Shown: positions 1-5,638, counted from the first letter of the stretch. The stretch is 7,946 nucleotides of DNA from JBJKRW01 sp046704445 (GCA_046704445.1 JBJKRW010000061.1:1-7946); one strand, 5' to 3'. Notes: a model not told the origin generated them from the sequence alone. Program-made: numbers and translations.

Positions 1-63
1 CAACGCCTGGTGTTCAAACACCGGAATTCCATTCATTGTCTGAATTTTTCGGACAGTAAGCAT
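1..63 (-). CDS. N-terminal fragment of an unidentified protein (continues past the left edge)
   Basis: An ATG at 63-61 opens a frame that stays open to the window edge and gives 21 residues starting MLTVRKIQTM. It starts 17 nt after the stop of the Ig-like membrane protein gene on the same strand, so it is probably the next gene in that direction. An extended -10 (TGA-TATATT, 83-75) lies 11 nt before the ATG, the same geometry as several other genes here, and there is no Shine-Dalgarno. The fragment is too short to assign a family. The plus strand also has an open frame from base 3 to a TAA at 57-59 (18 residues), so the strand is not certain. Confidence 0.45.
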   Translation of the reverse strand, partial: MLTVRKIQTMNGIPVFEHQAL

Positions 64-74
64 AAGATAAATAT

Positions 75-83
75 AATATATCA
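75..83 (-). promoter_or_regulatory. Extended -10 promoter element before the left-edge gene
   Basis: The minus strand reads TGA then TATATT, a TGn-TATAAT-type extended -10. No convincing -35 is seen at 16-18 nt. It ends 11 nt before the ATG at 63, so a transcript would start within a few nt of the start codon. The TGA is at the same time the stop codon of the upstream gene. Confidence 0.4.
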
Positions 84-716
84 CTGAACGATTGCCGACT
101 GAGAAGCCGATTGCGGTGTAGGAGAAGGAGCAGAAGAAGGGACAGCAGCCGCGGTCTGATAGATAAAATCCCTTTGAACGACCGTTTCCTCACCCGACGT
201 CACACTGTTGAACTTTACTTCGAGATGCTTCTGTCCTGGGCTCAAATTATATAAACATATTTGTTTATCGGTGTAATCCGACCACGCTCCGCTATCAAAC
301 CGATAGGCCCAGGTGATAGGACACGACTGAGTATCATAGGACAATTCCAGACATACCCTGTCACCGGTAACAATCTGCCCTTCCTGCGGCGATGCAATAT
401 CAACCGGCCCCAGTTGATTCTTGCAGCTTGCAGGTGTTGGCGTATTTGTATCGGCGCTTCTGGTTGAGTCCTGAGTAATATGGATGTTTATGGGTACCGG
501 TGTGGTATTTTTCTCCGGTGTTACGGCCGGAACGGTTTGGGCGGTTTTGTTGACGTCTCCGGATTTTTTCTGATTCAGATTATTGAGATTGATTAGAATT
601 ACGGTTACGAGTACCGGAATAGTAAGCAATGCCGAAATGAATTCAAAATAATGCTTTTTGGAAGGAATCGCTCTGACCCATTTGGCAAATCTGCCTTTTA
701 TTTTATTTATATCCAT
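81..716 (-). CDS. Membrane-anchored protein with one extracellular Ig-like domain
   Basis: A protein of 211 residues when started at ATG 716. That start has AAGGAGG six nt upstream; the ATG at 743 would place this Shine-Dalgarno inside the gene, so 716 is preferred. Residues 1-22 are basic (cytoplasmic), about 25-44 form a single transmembrane helix, and 45-97 are a Thr/Pro-rich linker. Residues about 98-187 look like a bacterial Ig/fibronectin-like beta-sandwich of the 'PxxGxxV...YRFDSGAWSDY...LSPGxHxxEV' type, with four cysteines (98, 122, 132, 154) that could form two disulphides. The tail is Ser/Pro/Gln-rich. The topology suggests a cell-surface protein with binding or structural function; the ligand is unknown. 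It has its own promoter and is followed after 17 nt by another start codon. Stop is TGA. Confidence 0.8.
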   Translation of the reverse strand: MDINKIKGRFAKWVRAIPSKKHYFEFISALLTIPVLVTVILINLNNLNQKKSGDVNKTAQTVPAVTPEKNTTPVPINIHITQDSTRSADTNTPTPASCKNQLGPVDIASPQEGQIVTGDRVCLELSYDTQSCPITWAYRFDSGAWSDYTDKQICLYNLSPGQKHLEVKFNSVTSGEETVVQRDFIYQTAAAVPSSAPSPTPQSASQSAIVQ

Positions 717-728
717 ACCTTTCCTCCT
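717..728 (-). promoter_or_regulatory. Strong Shine-Dalgarno that decides the start of the Ig-like protein
   Basis: The minus strand reads GAAGGAGGAAAGGT directly before the ATG at 716. AAGGAGG with six nt spacing is a near-ideal ribosome binding site. It lies inside the longer possible reading frame from ATG 743, which argues that the first nine codons of that frame are leader rather than protein. Confidence 0.75.
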
Positions 729-766
729 TCGAATATGCTTCATTATGCATTTCCTGCAGTCCTGTT

Positions 767-795
767 AGTATAACGAATCCACACGACATAATCAA
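767..795 (-). promoter_or_regulatory. Sigma70-type promoter for the Ig-like membrane protein
   Basis: TTGATT (795-790), a 17-nt spacer and TATACT (772-767) form a good -35/-10 pair on the minus strand. The predicted start near 760 gives a leader of about 45 nt that carries the AAGGAGG ribosome binding site. The promoter sits in the 97-nt gap after the transporter gene, so this gene can be transcribed on its own. Confidence 0.55.
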
Positions 796-813
796 TAATC
801 CTTCTCCTCCGCG

Positions 814-1710
814 TCAAATATATACCAGTCCGACGCCGCACAATATAATAAGAATCGAAACCGCCTTGATCATGACCGTATTGACTCTCAAATCCTCCTT
901 GATAAAAGACGGATACCATAAAGTGATAAGAGTTCCTTCTACCAAAAGAATTATGGGCTGCACGCCATTTTCGACAATGCTTACCAAAGAAGCCGAACCC
1001 AGAATAAAGGCGTATGACAAGGAAAATATGGCCAATGTGTTCAAAATACTGTTTAGAGTAATCAAACAACCTGAAAACAGGCTGATTTTTCTGATATTTT
1101 TCGCGATATTTTTCCTGAATACGTAGCTTAACATCACCGTAGCCGCAAAAATACCGAAGCTTTGGTACACGATCATATCGACTACGCCTATATCAACAGA
1201 TCCGTATTTCGCACATATGTTGGCAATCGCATACAGCCCTGAAGAAAGCATCATAAACCAAAAAGATTCCCGCAGCCTGAATAGTTTCGTTCCCGATTCT
1301 TTCAAGCCGAGCAACAATCCGCCAAACAGAATAATACAGAACCCGAGAATCTGCACTGCATGCAGTCGCTCCTTCAAAAATATAAAAGAGAGGATAAACA
1401 CAAAAATCGGGGTTATCTGGAATAATGGAACAACCCTGCTTGCGTCATCCCTGGCAAGTGCAAAGAAATACGGAACCACGTACATAATAAGGAAAAATCC
1501 CGACGCAATAAGCGGAATCATCTGGGCGACCGGAATTACGTGTACTCCGCGAAAAAGAATCAGAAGAAAGCTTATCAACACATATATCGCTCCGCTTATC
1601 ATTGACAACGTATAGGGATCCTTGATTTTTTTGTCCACAAGGAATTTTTCTATCAGATTCGTAAAACTGAACAAAAAAGGAGTGAGTAACGCAAATACTA
1701 TCCAGTTCAT
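814..1710 (-). CDS. DMT-superfamily (EamA-type) membrane transporter
   Basis: 298 residues from the ATG at 1710. The protein is almost entirely hydrophobic with about ten transmembrane helices arranged as two homologous halves, typical of EamA/RhaT-like drug/metabolite transporters. The first half ends with the EamA signature region at about residues 88-134 (VVPLFQITPIFVFILSF, then KERL, then a Gly-rich helix). The second half repeats the pattern at about 235-298, with a Glu in the VSIVENGVQP helix. A frame start ten codons further upstream (ATG 1740) would add a basic stretch unlike a transporter N-terminus and would lie upstream of the -10 TATAAT, so 1710 is chosen. The substrate cannot be read from sequence; relatives move amino acids, sugars or metabolites across the inner membrane. 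Transcription diverges from the gene at 1798. Confidence 0.85.
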   Translation of the reverse strand: MNWIVFALLTPFLFSFTNLIEKFLVDKKIKDPYTLSMISGAIYVLISFLLILFRGVHVIPVAQMIPLIASGFFLIMYVVPYFFALARDDASRVVPLFQITPIFVFILSFIFLKERLHAVQILGFCIILFGGLLLGLKESGTKLFRLRESFWFMMLSSGLYAIANICAKYGSVDIGVVDMIVYQSFGIFAATVMLSYVFRKNIAKNIRKISLFSGCLITLNSILNTLAIFSLSYAFILGSASLVSIVENGVQPIILLVEGTLITLWYPSFIKEDLRVNTVMIKAVSILIILCGVGLVYI

Positions 1711-1720
1711 ATATCTTCTT

Positions 1721-1749
1721 ATTATAACGCGAAAACACACAATCGGTAA
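1721..1749 (-). promoter_or_regulatory. Candidate promoter of the EamA transporter
   Basis: A perfect TATAAT (1726-1721) lies 10 nt before the ATG at 1710. With a 17-nt spacer the -35 position reads TTACCG (1749-1744), which is weak. Only a weak AAGAAG stretch could serve as ribosome binding site, so the mRNA probably has a leader of a few nt. Confidence 0.45.
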
Positions 1750-1756
1750 TATATTA

Positions 1757-1786
1757 TTGTATTGACTTATGTCTATGTGTTATAGT
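1757..1786 (+). promoter_or_regulatory. Candidate extended -10 promoter for the gene at 1798
   Basis: TGT-TATAGT (1778-1786) is an extended -10; TTGTAT (1757-1762) lies 18 nt upstream of the hexamer as a possible -35. A TTGACT at 1762 is more consensus-like but only 13 nt from the hexamer. The -10 ends 11 nt before the ATG at 1798 and no Shine-Dalgarno is present, so the message would be nearly leaderless. It is back to back with the transporter promoter. Confidence 0.45.
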
Positions 1787-1797
1787 AATAGTCATTG

Positions 1798-2439
1798 ATG
1801 GAAACATGTCTGCAAGACAGGTTAACCAGATTTCAACAGCTTCTTTACTCCAGCAGCCGGATTTCCTCCTGCCCCACACCACGTACTACACGTCTTCCCG
1901 TCCGTATTTCTCAACAGCATACCGCAATTGATTTGGTGCGCCCAAGTACGGCGGAAGGGATGACGCGCGCGGATGCGTACGAGTTAGCATGTTTCCATCT
2001 TATTACCGAAGCTCTTCTCAAGCGCTTCGGCGACCACGGAACCATTACACTCGGTCCTGCAATCCTGAATGCAACATTATGGAAATCCCGCGACCTCGAT
2101 CCGACACATATAGGTTACCGTGTGCCCGATCTTGTGACGTTTTTCAGGACGCCTCAAGACGGTTTTGAATTGGGAATGCTTGCCGAATTCAAAACCGCAA
2201 GAAAACTGGAGATTGCAAAGAAAGTTGAAGGATTTAGGAGACTTCTTCAAGTTTTGGAAAATAACTCTCATGCGTTTTTACGGTCGGTATCCAGGAATCT
2301 CGGTTTGCCGTTTGAAGTGGATGATTTTAGTGTACGCAAAGAGCCGCATCTGCTGTATGTTGCAACACATTTTCCCTCCGACGTATCGGTAGACTTCCTT
2401 CCCTTTCAACCCCATTTTATTACGGTTCCTTCCCACTAA
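1798..2439 (+). CDS. Unrecognised 213-residue protein with possible PD-(D/E)xK nuclease core
   Basis: I do not recognise the family. ATG 1798 is chosen over the adjacent TTG at 1795. Residues 1-55 are Ser/Thr/Arg-rich and look poorly structured. From about 55 the protein is globular: a helix with Glu (ADAYELACFHL), then a segment containing VPDLV (Pro110-Asp111), a loop, and a hydrophobic strand ending AEFKTA (Glu130-x-Lys132), followed by a long amphipathic helix (about 138-156) and another strand. PD...ExK followed by a helix is the order of the PD-(D/E)xK nuclease fold found in restriction, RecB-like and resolvase enzymes. This is motif reading only; such short motifs occur by chance. No transmembrane segment or signal peptide is seen. 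The gene stands alone and its stop overlaps the stop of the convergent nucleotidyltransferase gene. Confidence 0.7.
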   Translation: METCLQDRLTRFQQLLYSSSRISSCPTPRTTRLPVRISQQHTAIDLVRPSTAEGMTRADAYELACFHLITEALLKRFGDHGTITLGPAILNATLWKSRDLDPTHIGYRVPDLVTFFRTPQDGFELGMLAEFKTARKLEIAKKVEGFRRLLQVLENNSHAFLRSVSRNLGLPFEVDDFSVRKEPHLLYVATHFPSDVSVDFLPFQPHFITVPSH

Positions 2440-3188
2440 TACAATTTGGCACGTTCTATATCGTTCGGCGTACCCGCATCAATAATGTTATTTGTAGTGA
2501 CAAAAGCCTTCACTTTTTTTCGATGCGCGAGGAGAAAAGGAATGAAAAAACCCGGAGAATCCGCAGGACCGTTCGACAATAAATATGCCTCCAACAGTTT
2601 TTTATGCGGTTTTCTATATATATAAAACGGGGAGGCCGCAAACGTACTCATTGGCGTTGAGGGCTTTTCTACGAACGAAATCACCCGGTTATCGTCATTC
2701 ATGGATAAACATCCAAATCTGTTTTTGATAATCTCGGGGTCCTTTACATCCCTGGCAACCGTTACAAACACATTGCCTTGAACAGAGGCATAATCCAAGA
2801 AACTCTTCAGAGTAAATGATTTCCAATACGTCGTATCGCTCGGCAGTACAAAATATGACGGGGTTTCCGGAACGTTCCGGAAGGCAAACGCAAGGTCACC
2901 GAGCGCACCCAGCCTGTCAGGCGGATCTGATTTTCCGTCATTCAAAACCTTGATTTCCCGATGGGGATAACGTGAGCATACGTGATTTTTGATCAAATCA
3001 AAATATTTCGCATTGGATACAAGAGTAATGTGCGTAATTCTTTTTTCCTTTAAAAGATCTGCCAGTACATGATCGAGAATTGTTCTTCCGTCTGCTGTCT
3101 TTATAAGAGATTTGGGTTTATTGTGCAGGATACCTTGAGTCCGCACACCGAATCCTCCGGCAAGTATGATGGCTTGTGTTGTGTCCAT
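2436..3188 (-). CDS. Sugar-phosphate nucleotidyltransferase (NTP_transferase family)
   Basis: A 250-residue cytoplasmic enzyme expected to join an NTP and a sugar 1-phosphate to give an NDP-sugar and pyrophosphate. The nucleotide-binding signature is AIILAGGFGVR at residues 6-16, followed by Lys24-Pro-Lys26 (PKSLI). GALGDLAFAF (94-103) takes the place of the usual GTAGAL base-binding loop. VLPSD (114-118) matches the strand ending in the metal-binding Asp, FVEKP (172-176) is the usual sugar-site motif, and IIDAGTP (235-241) corresponds to the closing (D)IGTP segment with a second acidic residue. Length is that of single-domain members such as RmlA/MurU/HddC-like proteins; there is no added left-handed helix domain. 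The exact sugar cannot be told. It has its own promoter and no strong Shine-Dalgarno, and is divergent from the holin-like gene. Confidence 0.85.
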   Translation of the reverse strand: MDTTQAIILAGGFGVRTQGILHNKPKSLIKTADGRTILDHVLADLLKEKRITHITLVSNAKYFDLIKNHVCSRYPHREIKVLNDGKSDPPDRLGALGDLAFAFRNVPETPSYFVLPSDTTYWKSFTLKSFLDYASVQGNVFVTVARDVKDPEIIKNRFGCLSMNDDNRVISFVEKPSTPMSTFAASPFYIYRKPHKKLLEAYLLSNGPADSPGFFIPFLLAHRKKVKAFVTTNNIIDAGTPNDIERAKLY

Positions 3189-3202
3189 ACTTCGTTCCGG
3201 AT

Positions 3203-3231
3203 AGTATACACAAATTCAGCCGAAGCGACAA
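3203..3231 (-). promoter_or_regulatory. Promoter of the nucleotidyltransferase
   Basis: TTGTCG (3231-3226), a 17-nt spacer and TATACT (3208-3203) on the minus strand. The -10 ends 14 nt before the ATG at 3188, so the leader would be about 8 nt. No convincing Shine-Dalgarno fits in that space. Confidence 0.55.
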
Positions 3232-3287
3232 TATTTCTGTTAGCCTGTCCCGTATCCGCAGGATTAACCGTCATACAAAAATTTAGT

Positions 3288-3316
3288 TTGAACGTGTTTT
3301 AAAATTGTCCTATCAT
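3288..3316 (+). promoter_or_regulatory. Promoter of the holin-like gene
   Basis: TTGAAC (3288-3293), a 17-nt spacer and TATCAT (3311-3316). The predicted start near 3323 gives a leader of about 39 nt that contains the strong ribosome binding site. A TTGACA at 3338-3343 is too close to the start codon to act as -35 for this gene. Confidence 0.5.
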
Positions 3317-3344
3317 AATATAAGACATCATTGCCAGTTGACAT

Positions 3345-3356
3345 AAAAGGAGGTGA
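3345..3356 (+). promoter_or_regulatory. Near-perfect Shine-Dalgarno for the holin-like gene
   Basis: AAAAGGAGGTGA is fully complementary to the usual 16S 3' end, with eight nt between GGAGG and ATG 3362. It overlaps an in-frame GTG at 3353, which is therefore unlikely to be the start. Confidence 0.75.
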
Positions 3357-3361
3357 AGAGA

Positions 3362-3607
3362 ATGAAAACCAAAGTACAACGAATTGCATTAACCGCGGGA
3401 ATTGTCTGGGGAGGCATGATGTTCGTAGTAACCCTCGCCTCCGTGTATTCGGGATATGCATCCGCGTTTCTGACTGCAATGGCCGGTATTTATCCCGGAT
3501 ATCAAATAACATTATTCGGGAGTTTAATCGGACTTGCTTACGGATTCCTGGACGCATTCATAGGTGTGTATATAACCTATTGGGTATATAAAAAATTGGG
3601 GAAATAA
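3362..3607 (+). CDS. Small two-helix membrane protein, 'bacteriophage holin'-like family
   Basis: 81 residues from ATG 3362, chosen because of the strong ribosome binding site just upstream. Helix 1 spans about residues 8-28 (IALTAGIVWGGMMFVVTLAS). A short loop with IYPGY (43-47) leads into a Gly-rich helix 2 at about 50-76, which carries Asp64 in a GFLDAFIGVY context. The C-terminus is basic. From memory this matches a widespread family of about 80 residues that databases name 'bacteriophage holin', with GxxWG in helix 1 and YPGY...G.L.G..YGF.D.FIG in helix 2. Those proteins occur in many bacteria and archaea outside prophages, so a lytic role is not implied. There are no phage genes in this window. 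It is probably an inner-membrane protein of unknown function. Confidence 0.75.
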   Translation: MKTKVQRIALTAGIVWGGMMFVVTLASVYSGYASAFLTAMAGIYPGYQITLFGSLIGLAYGFLDAFIGVYITYWVYKKLGK

Positions 3608-3719
3608 GAAACAGTTCCGAAAAGAGATATGATTCGATCCGACTGTAACATTGTAACCGAATTGTTTTGCATAAACGGCGTAAGGATTGAATATGCCAAG
3701 AAGGATAGACAGTTCAAAT
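3608..3719. other. Convergent intergenic gap without a clear terminator
   Basis: These 112 nt separate the ends of the holin-like gene and the HIT-like gene. I see no GC-rich hairpin followed by a T-run on either strand; the only dyad is a weak ACAGT/ACTGT pair. An ATG at 3629 opens a frame that runs into the antisense of the HIT-like gene and is not supported as a gene. Confidence 0.4.
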
Positions 3720-4190
3720 TTACCTCCATAATTTGGGCGTGTATTTTTCGTTTTTTTCGAGCAGCGATATCTGTATTTTTATTTCCTTAATATCCGATTG
3801 ATTAAGCGGCTTGAATCCCTTGTAGAATCCGGTCTTTCTGTCAGGCAGATACAATGATTCGGGATAGGGTTGGTGTAATGCTCCAAGTACTCTTCCGAAC
3901 ACATGACAGTGAAAAATAGACTGTTTTCCTTCCTTATAAGCCCAGTTTCCCATATCCTGATAGTTTATTTTTGCCACCTTCACTCCCCTTATGTTCATTG
4001 CTCTTTCCAACGCTTCCCCAACAATCATCGATATGCGAATAAACTCCTTTGCCTGTTCGGGAGACAGTCCGGTTCTGTCGGTAATCGATTCGTCTTTTAT
4101 GCGGATACGCATATGGCCGCCTTCTTCTCTTGACACGAAAGGTTTTTCGTGGGATTCCACAATAAAGTTTTTCGTTTCCCAAATAATCAT
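3720..4190 (-). CDS. HIT-like fold protein with a changed third histidine position
   Basis: 156 residues, soluble, no signal peptide. The core resembles the histidine-triad superfamily of nucleotide hydrolases and transferases. A strand with an acidic, His-containing segment (about 10-32, ending MRIRIKD) is followed by a helix (LSPEQAKEFIRISMIVGEALERA, 42-64) of the type that precedes the triad. Then comes a strand with KINYQDMGNW (74-83) and the triad-like FHCHVFGR (93-100). The expected HxHxH reads His94-Cys-His96-Val-Phe98, so the first and the nucleophilic second histidine are present and the third is Phe. GalT-type enzymes also replace the third His (with Gln), so catalysis may be retained. 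Substrate unknown. There is no Shine-Dalgarno in front of ATG 4190. It is divergent from the epimerase-like gene. Confidence 0.7.
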   Translation of the reverse strand: MIIWETKNFIVESHEKPFVSREEGGHMRIRIKDESITDRTGLSPEQAKEFIRISMIVGEALERAMNIRGVKVAKINYQDMGNWAYKEGKQSIFHCHVFGRVLGALHQPYPESLYLPDRKTGFYKGFKPLNQSDIKEIKIQISLLEKNEKYTPKLWR

Positions 4191-4219
4191 ATTGGTATGG
4201 TAATAAAACCTGCTACCAT

Positions 4220-4249
4220 AGTATAATTATTATAATCTATGTTGTTCAA
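4220..4249 (-). promoter_or_regulatory. Promoter of the HIT-like gene, reaching into the epimerase-like gene
   Basis: TTGAAC (4249-4244), an 18-nt spacer and TATACT (4225-4220) on the minus strand. The predicted start is near 4213, giving a leader of about 23 nt. The -35 hexamer lies within codons 2-4 of the divergent gene at 4239, and the -10 overlaps that gene's own candidate -10. Confidence 0.45.
4222..4227 (+). promoter_or_regulatory. Candidate -10 of the aldose-epimerase-like gene
   Basis: TATAAT ends 11 nt before ATG 4239. No good -35 lies at 16-18 nt. An alternative is TTGGTA (4192-4197) with a 16-nt spacer to an extended TGC-TACCAT (4211-4219). Either way the leader would be at most about 15 nt, and no Shine-Dalgarno is present. 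Confidence 0.35.
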
Positions 4250-5054
4250 TGAAGTTACCTTTGATGCTTCGCCAAAAGAGATCTTGATGGGCAAAAACTT
4301 CTTGGGTTTTGAACCAAAAGGCGGAGCTATTACAAGACTTCAGCTTGGGATGCTTCCTGTTCTTGTATCCGCACACAGAGCGGATGGCAAAACCGGAGTA
4401 TCCCACATCTGTTTCCCTATGCTGGGACCTGATATAAGAAAAGATATCGGGGATAAAGGCCTGAAACAACACGGTCCTGCGCGCAATAATGTTTGGGAAA
4501 TCCTTCAATTTGATCCTTCAAAAGGCATAATTAAAGCGCGGTATGAAATCAAGGAAGACTCTTACCCTGCCGGCGTACGCGTTACCGTAACACATAGTCT
4601 GAGCGGATCGGATTATCAAAACACTACCGAAATTGAAAACAACGGAGAAGAACCTGCTCCGATAAATCCGGGTTGGCATTTATATTGGAGCGCACTAATC
4701 GCGAAAGGAAATTTTGCACGCGCGGGATTCGAAGGATTGACCCTAAACGATAAACCTCTGGAGGAACTCATTGCAAATCAATCGCAAGTGATTGATCTGA
4801 GTCAGGAAAACAATCTCGTATTACCGGACAGATATCATGTTGTCGTAAAACAGGAGGGATACCCTCATGCCGTTCTCTGGGTTGCCCAACAGGATGGCCG
4901 TCCGACAAAAAAAGATGCGCAGTATTTCGCGCTTGAACCGATCGCCGACCGGCCTGAGAATTTTGGAACCGGACAGAGTCTGTTGGCACCCGGATCCGCA
5001 GAAACACTCAAATTTTCCATTTCGCTTTTGGAGTCCCTTGTCCCCAAACAATAA
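4239..5054 (+). CDS. Aldose 1-epimerase / hexose mutarotase-like protein
   Basis: 271 residues, cytoplasmic (no signal peptide), of the galactose-mutarotase-like beta-sandwich superfamily, whose members interconvert alpha and beta anomers of free or phosphorylated sugars. HGPAR at residues 78-82 matches the HGFAR motif of aldose and hexose-6-phosphate mutarotases. GWHLYW at 145-150 supplies the second histidine (His147). FALEPIADRPENF at 230-242 matches the strand with the catalytic-base glutamate (Glu233). The order and spacing of His78, His147 and Glu233 fit the family. Whether the substrate is free or phosphorylated cannot be decided; the short length and HGxAR motif resemble YeaD-like proteins somewhat more than GalM. 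The ATG at 4239 is the first in frame after the promoter region. Confidence 0.8.
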   Translation: MLFNEVTFDASPKEILMGKNFLGFEPKGGAITRLQLGMLPVLVSAHRADGKTGVSHICFPMLGPDIRKDIGDKGLKQHGPARNNVWEILQFDPSKGIIKARYEIKEDSYPAGVRVTVTHSLSGSDYQNTTEIENNGEEPAPINPGWHLYWSALIAKGNFARAGFEGLTLNDKPLEELIANQSQVIDLSQENNLVLPDRYHVVVKQEGYPHAVLWVAQQDGRPTKKDAQYFALEPIADRPENFGTGQSLLAPGSAETLKFSISLLESLVPKQ

Positions 5055-5090
5055 TCTTTACTATATTTTCAAACTGCCGCGAGAAAGCCG

Positions 5091-5107
5091 TAAACAGATA
5101 TTGTTTA
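5091..5107. repeat. Small AT-rich inverted repeat downstream of the epimerase-like gene
   Basis: TAAACA (5091-5096) and TGTTTA (5102-5107) flank a 5-nt loop. It could form a weak hairpin about 37 nt after the stop codon. It lacks a G/C-rich stem and a T-run, so a role as terminator is doubtful. Confidence 0.3.
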
Positions 5108-5136
5108 TGACACTCATCTTATGATTTTGCTATATT
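5107..5136 (+). promoter_or_regulatory. Candidate promoter for the four-helix membrane protein
   Basis: ATGACA (5107-5112), an 18-nt spacer and TATATT (5131-5136), the latter preceded by TGC to make an extended -10. Transcription would start near 5143, at the left edge of the ATTTGT-ATC-ACAAAT palindrome. A second -10-like TATGTT at 5156-5161 ends 11 nt before ATG 5173. Confidence 0.4.
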
Positions 5137-5141
5137 CTGTA

Positions 5142-5156
5142 ATTTGTATCACAAAT
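5142..5156. promoter_or_regulatory. Palindrome ATTTGT-ATC-ACAAAT, possible operator
   Basis: A perfect 6-bp inverted repeat around a 3-nt centre, located between the candidate promoter and ATG 5173. Its position at the predicted transcript start suits a repressor site. It could also be a chance AT-rich dyad. Confidence 0.35.
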
Positions 5157-5172
5157 ATGTTAGACTCCGAAT

Positions 5173-5577
5173 ATGAACAATAATCTGAAAACTCAGGGTT
5201 TCGGCATGGCTATCGGCCTTATGGTTCAGTTTATTCTTGGCATATTGTCAAATCTCTATGTGTCATTTCCTCAAAAAGCCAAAGAACAGGCACTCTGGGA
5301 ATTTGCCTGGAAACAGATACCGTTAGCTCTTCATATCATTTTGGGGATACTTTTACTTATCGGATCAATCGTATTCGTTATCAGATCTCTAACTGCAAAA
5401 AACTCGCGGTGGATAATGGTATCAATTATCGGAGCCCTATCAATCCTTATTTCCGGTTTTGCCGGGGCTCAATTCGTATCCACGCAAAACGATCTTTACT
5501 CGTTTATTATGTCTATAGGTTTTATCACTGCGCTCTTTTCGTACATGTATGGCGTCTATGCAGATAACTCCAAGTGA
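5173..5577 (+). CDS. Four-helix integral membrane protein of unknown function
   Basis: 134 residues with four predicted transmembrane helices at about 10-30, 48-70, 80-101 and 108-128, and short loops, so most of the protein is in the membrane. The first helix follows a short polar N-terminus (MNNNLKTQGF). The second contains His54 in LALHIILGIL, the third ends SGFAGAQFV, and the fourth is YSFIMSIGFITALFSYMYGVY. There is no export signal or soluble domain. I cannot place it in a named family. Buried His54 and the small-residue-rich helices could suggest a cofactor or ion site, but that is speculation. It has no Shine-Dalgarno. Stop is TGA. Confidence 0.7.
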   Translation: MNNNLKTQGFGMAIGLMVQFILGILSNLYVSFPQKAKEQALWEFAWKQIPLALHIILGILLLIGSIVFVIRSLTAKNSRWIMVSIIGALSILISGFAGAQFVSTQNDLYSFIMSIGFITALFSYMYGVYADNSK

Positions 5578-5602
5578 TACCGTTTCCAACCCCGAAGTTG
5601 CA

Positions 5603-5636
5603 CATATCATGTATTTTAATTGACAAAAATGATATG
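5603..5636. repeat. 8-bp inverted repeat across the promoter of the exported-protein gene
   Basis: CATATCAT (5603-5610) and ATGATATG (5629-5636) are exact reverse complements separated by 18 nt. The right arm overlaps the extended -10 (TGA-TATGAT) and the spacer contains TTGACA (5620-5625). The arm spacing suits a dimeric repressor that would block RNA polymerase. Confidence 0.45.
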
Positions 5637-5638
5637 AT
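5630..5638 (+). promoter_or_regulatory. Extended -10 promoter before ATG 5648
   Basis: TGA-TATGAT ends nine nt before an ATG at 5648, the same arrangement as other near-leaderless genes in this window. The consensus-like TTGACA at 5620-5625 is only seven nt from the hexamer and cannot be its -35; the position 17 nt upstream reads TGTATT. Confidence 0.45.

Noticed and set aside
3..59. Plus-strand frame ending TAA at 57-59 as the tail of a gene
   Set aside because: Possible, but the minus-strand ATG at 63 has an extended -10 at the usual distance and continues the run of minus-strand genes, so that reading is preferred.
717..743. Longer start (ATG 743) for the Ig-like membrane protein
   Set aside because: It would place the strong AAGGAGG Shine-Dalgarno inside the coding region, six nt before the better-placed ATG at 716.
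866..1615. Plus-strand ORFs within the transporter region
   Set aside because: They lie antisense to a clear multi-helix transporter and show no family features.
1711..1740. Longer start (ATG 1740) for the EamA transporter
   Set aside because: It lies upstream of the TATAAT box and adds a basic stretch that is not typical of EamA N-termini.
3362..3607. Prophage remnant inferred from the holin-like gene
   Set aside because: No phage genes, integrase or attachment repeats are visible, and the family is widespread outside phages.
3629..3719. Possible small gene from ATG 3629 on the plus strand
   Set aside because: It has only a weak ribosome binding site, runs antisense into the HIT-like gene, and its sequence there is the shadow of that gene.
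5620..5638. TTGACA at 5620 paired with TATGAT at 5633 as a classical promoter
   Set aside because: The spacer is only seven nt. The TGA extension makes the -10 workable alone.
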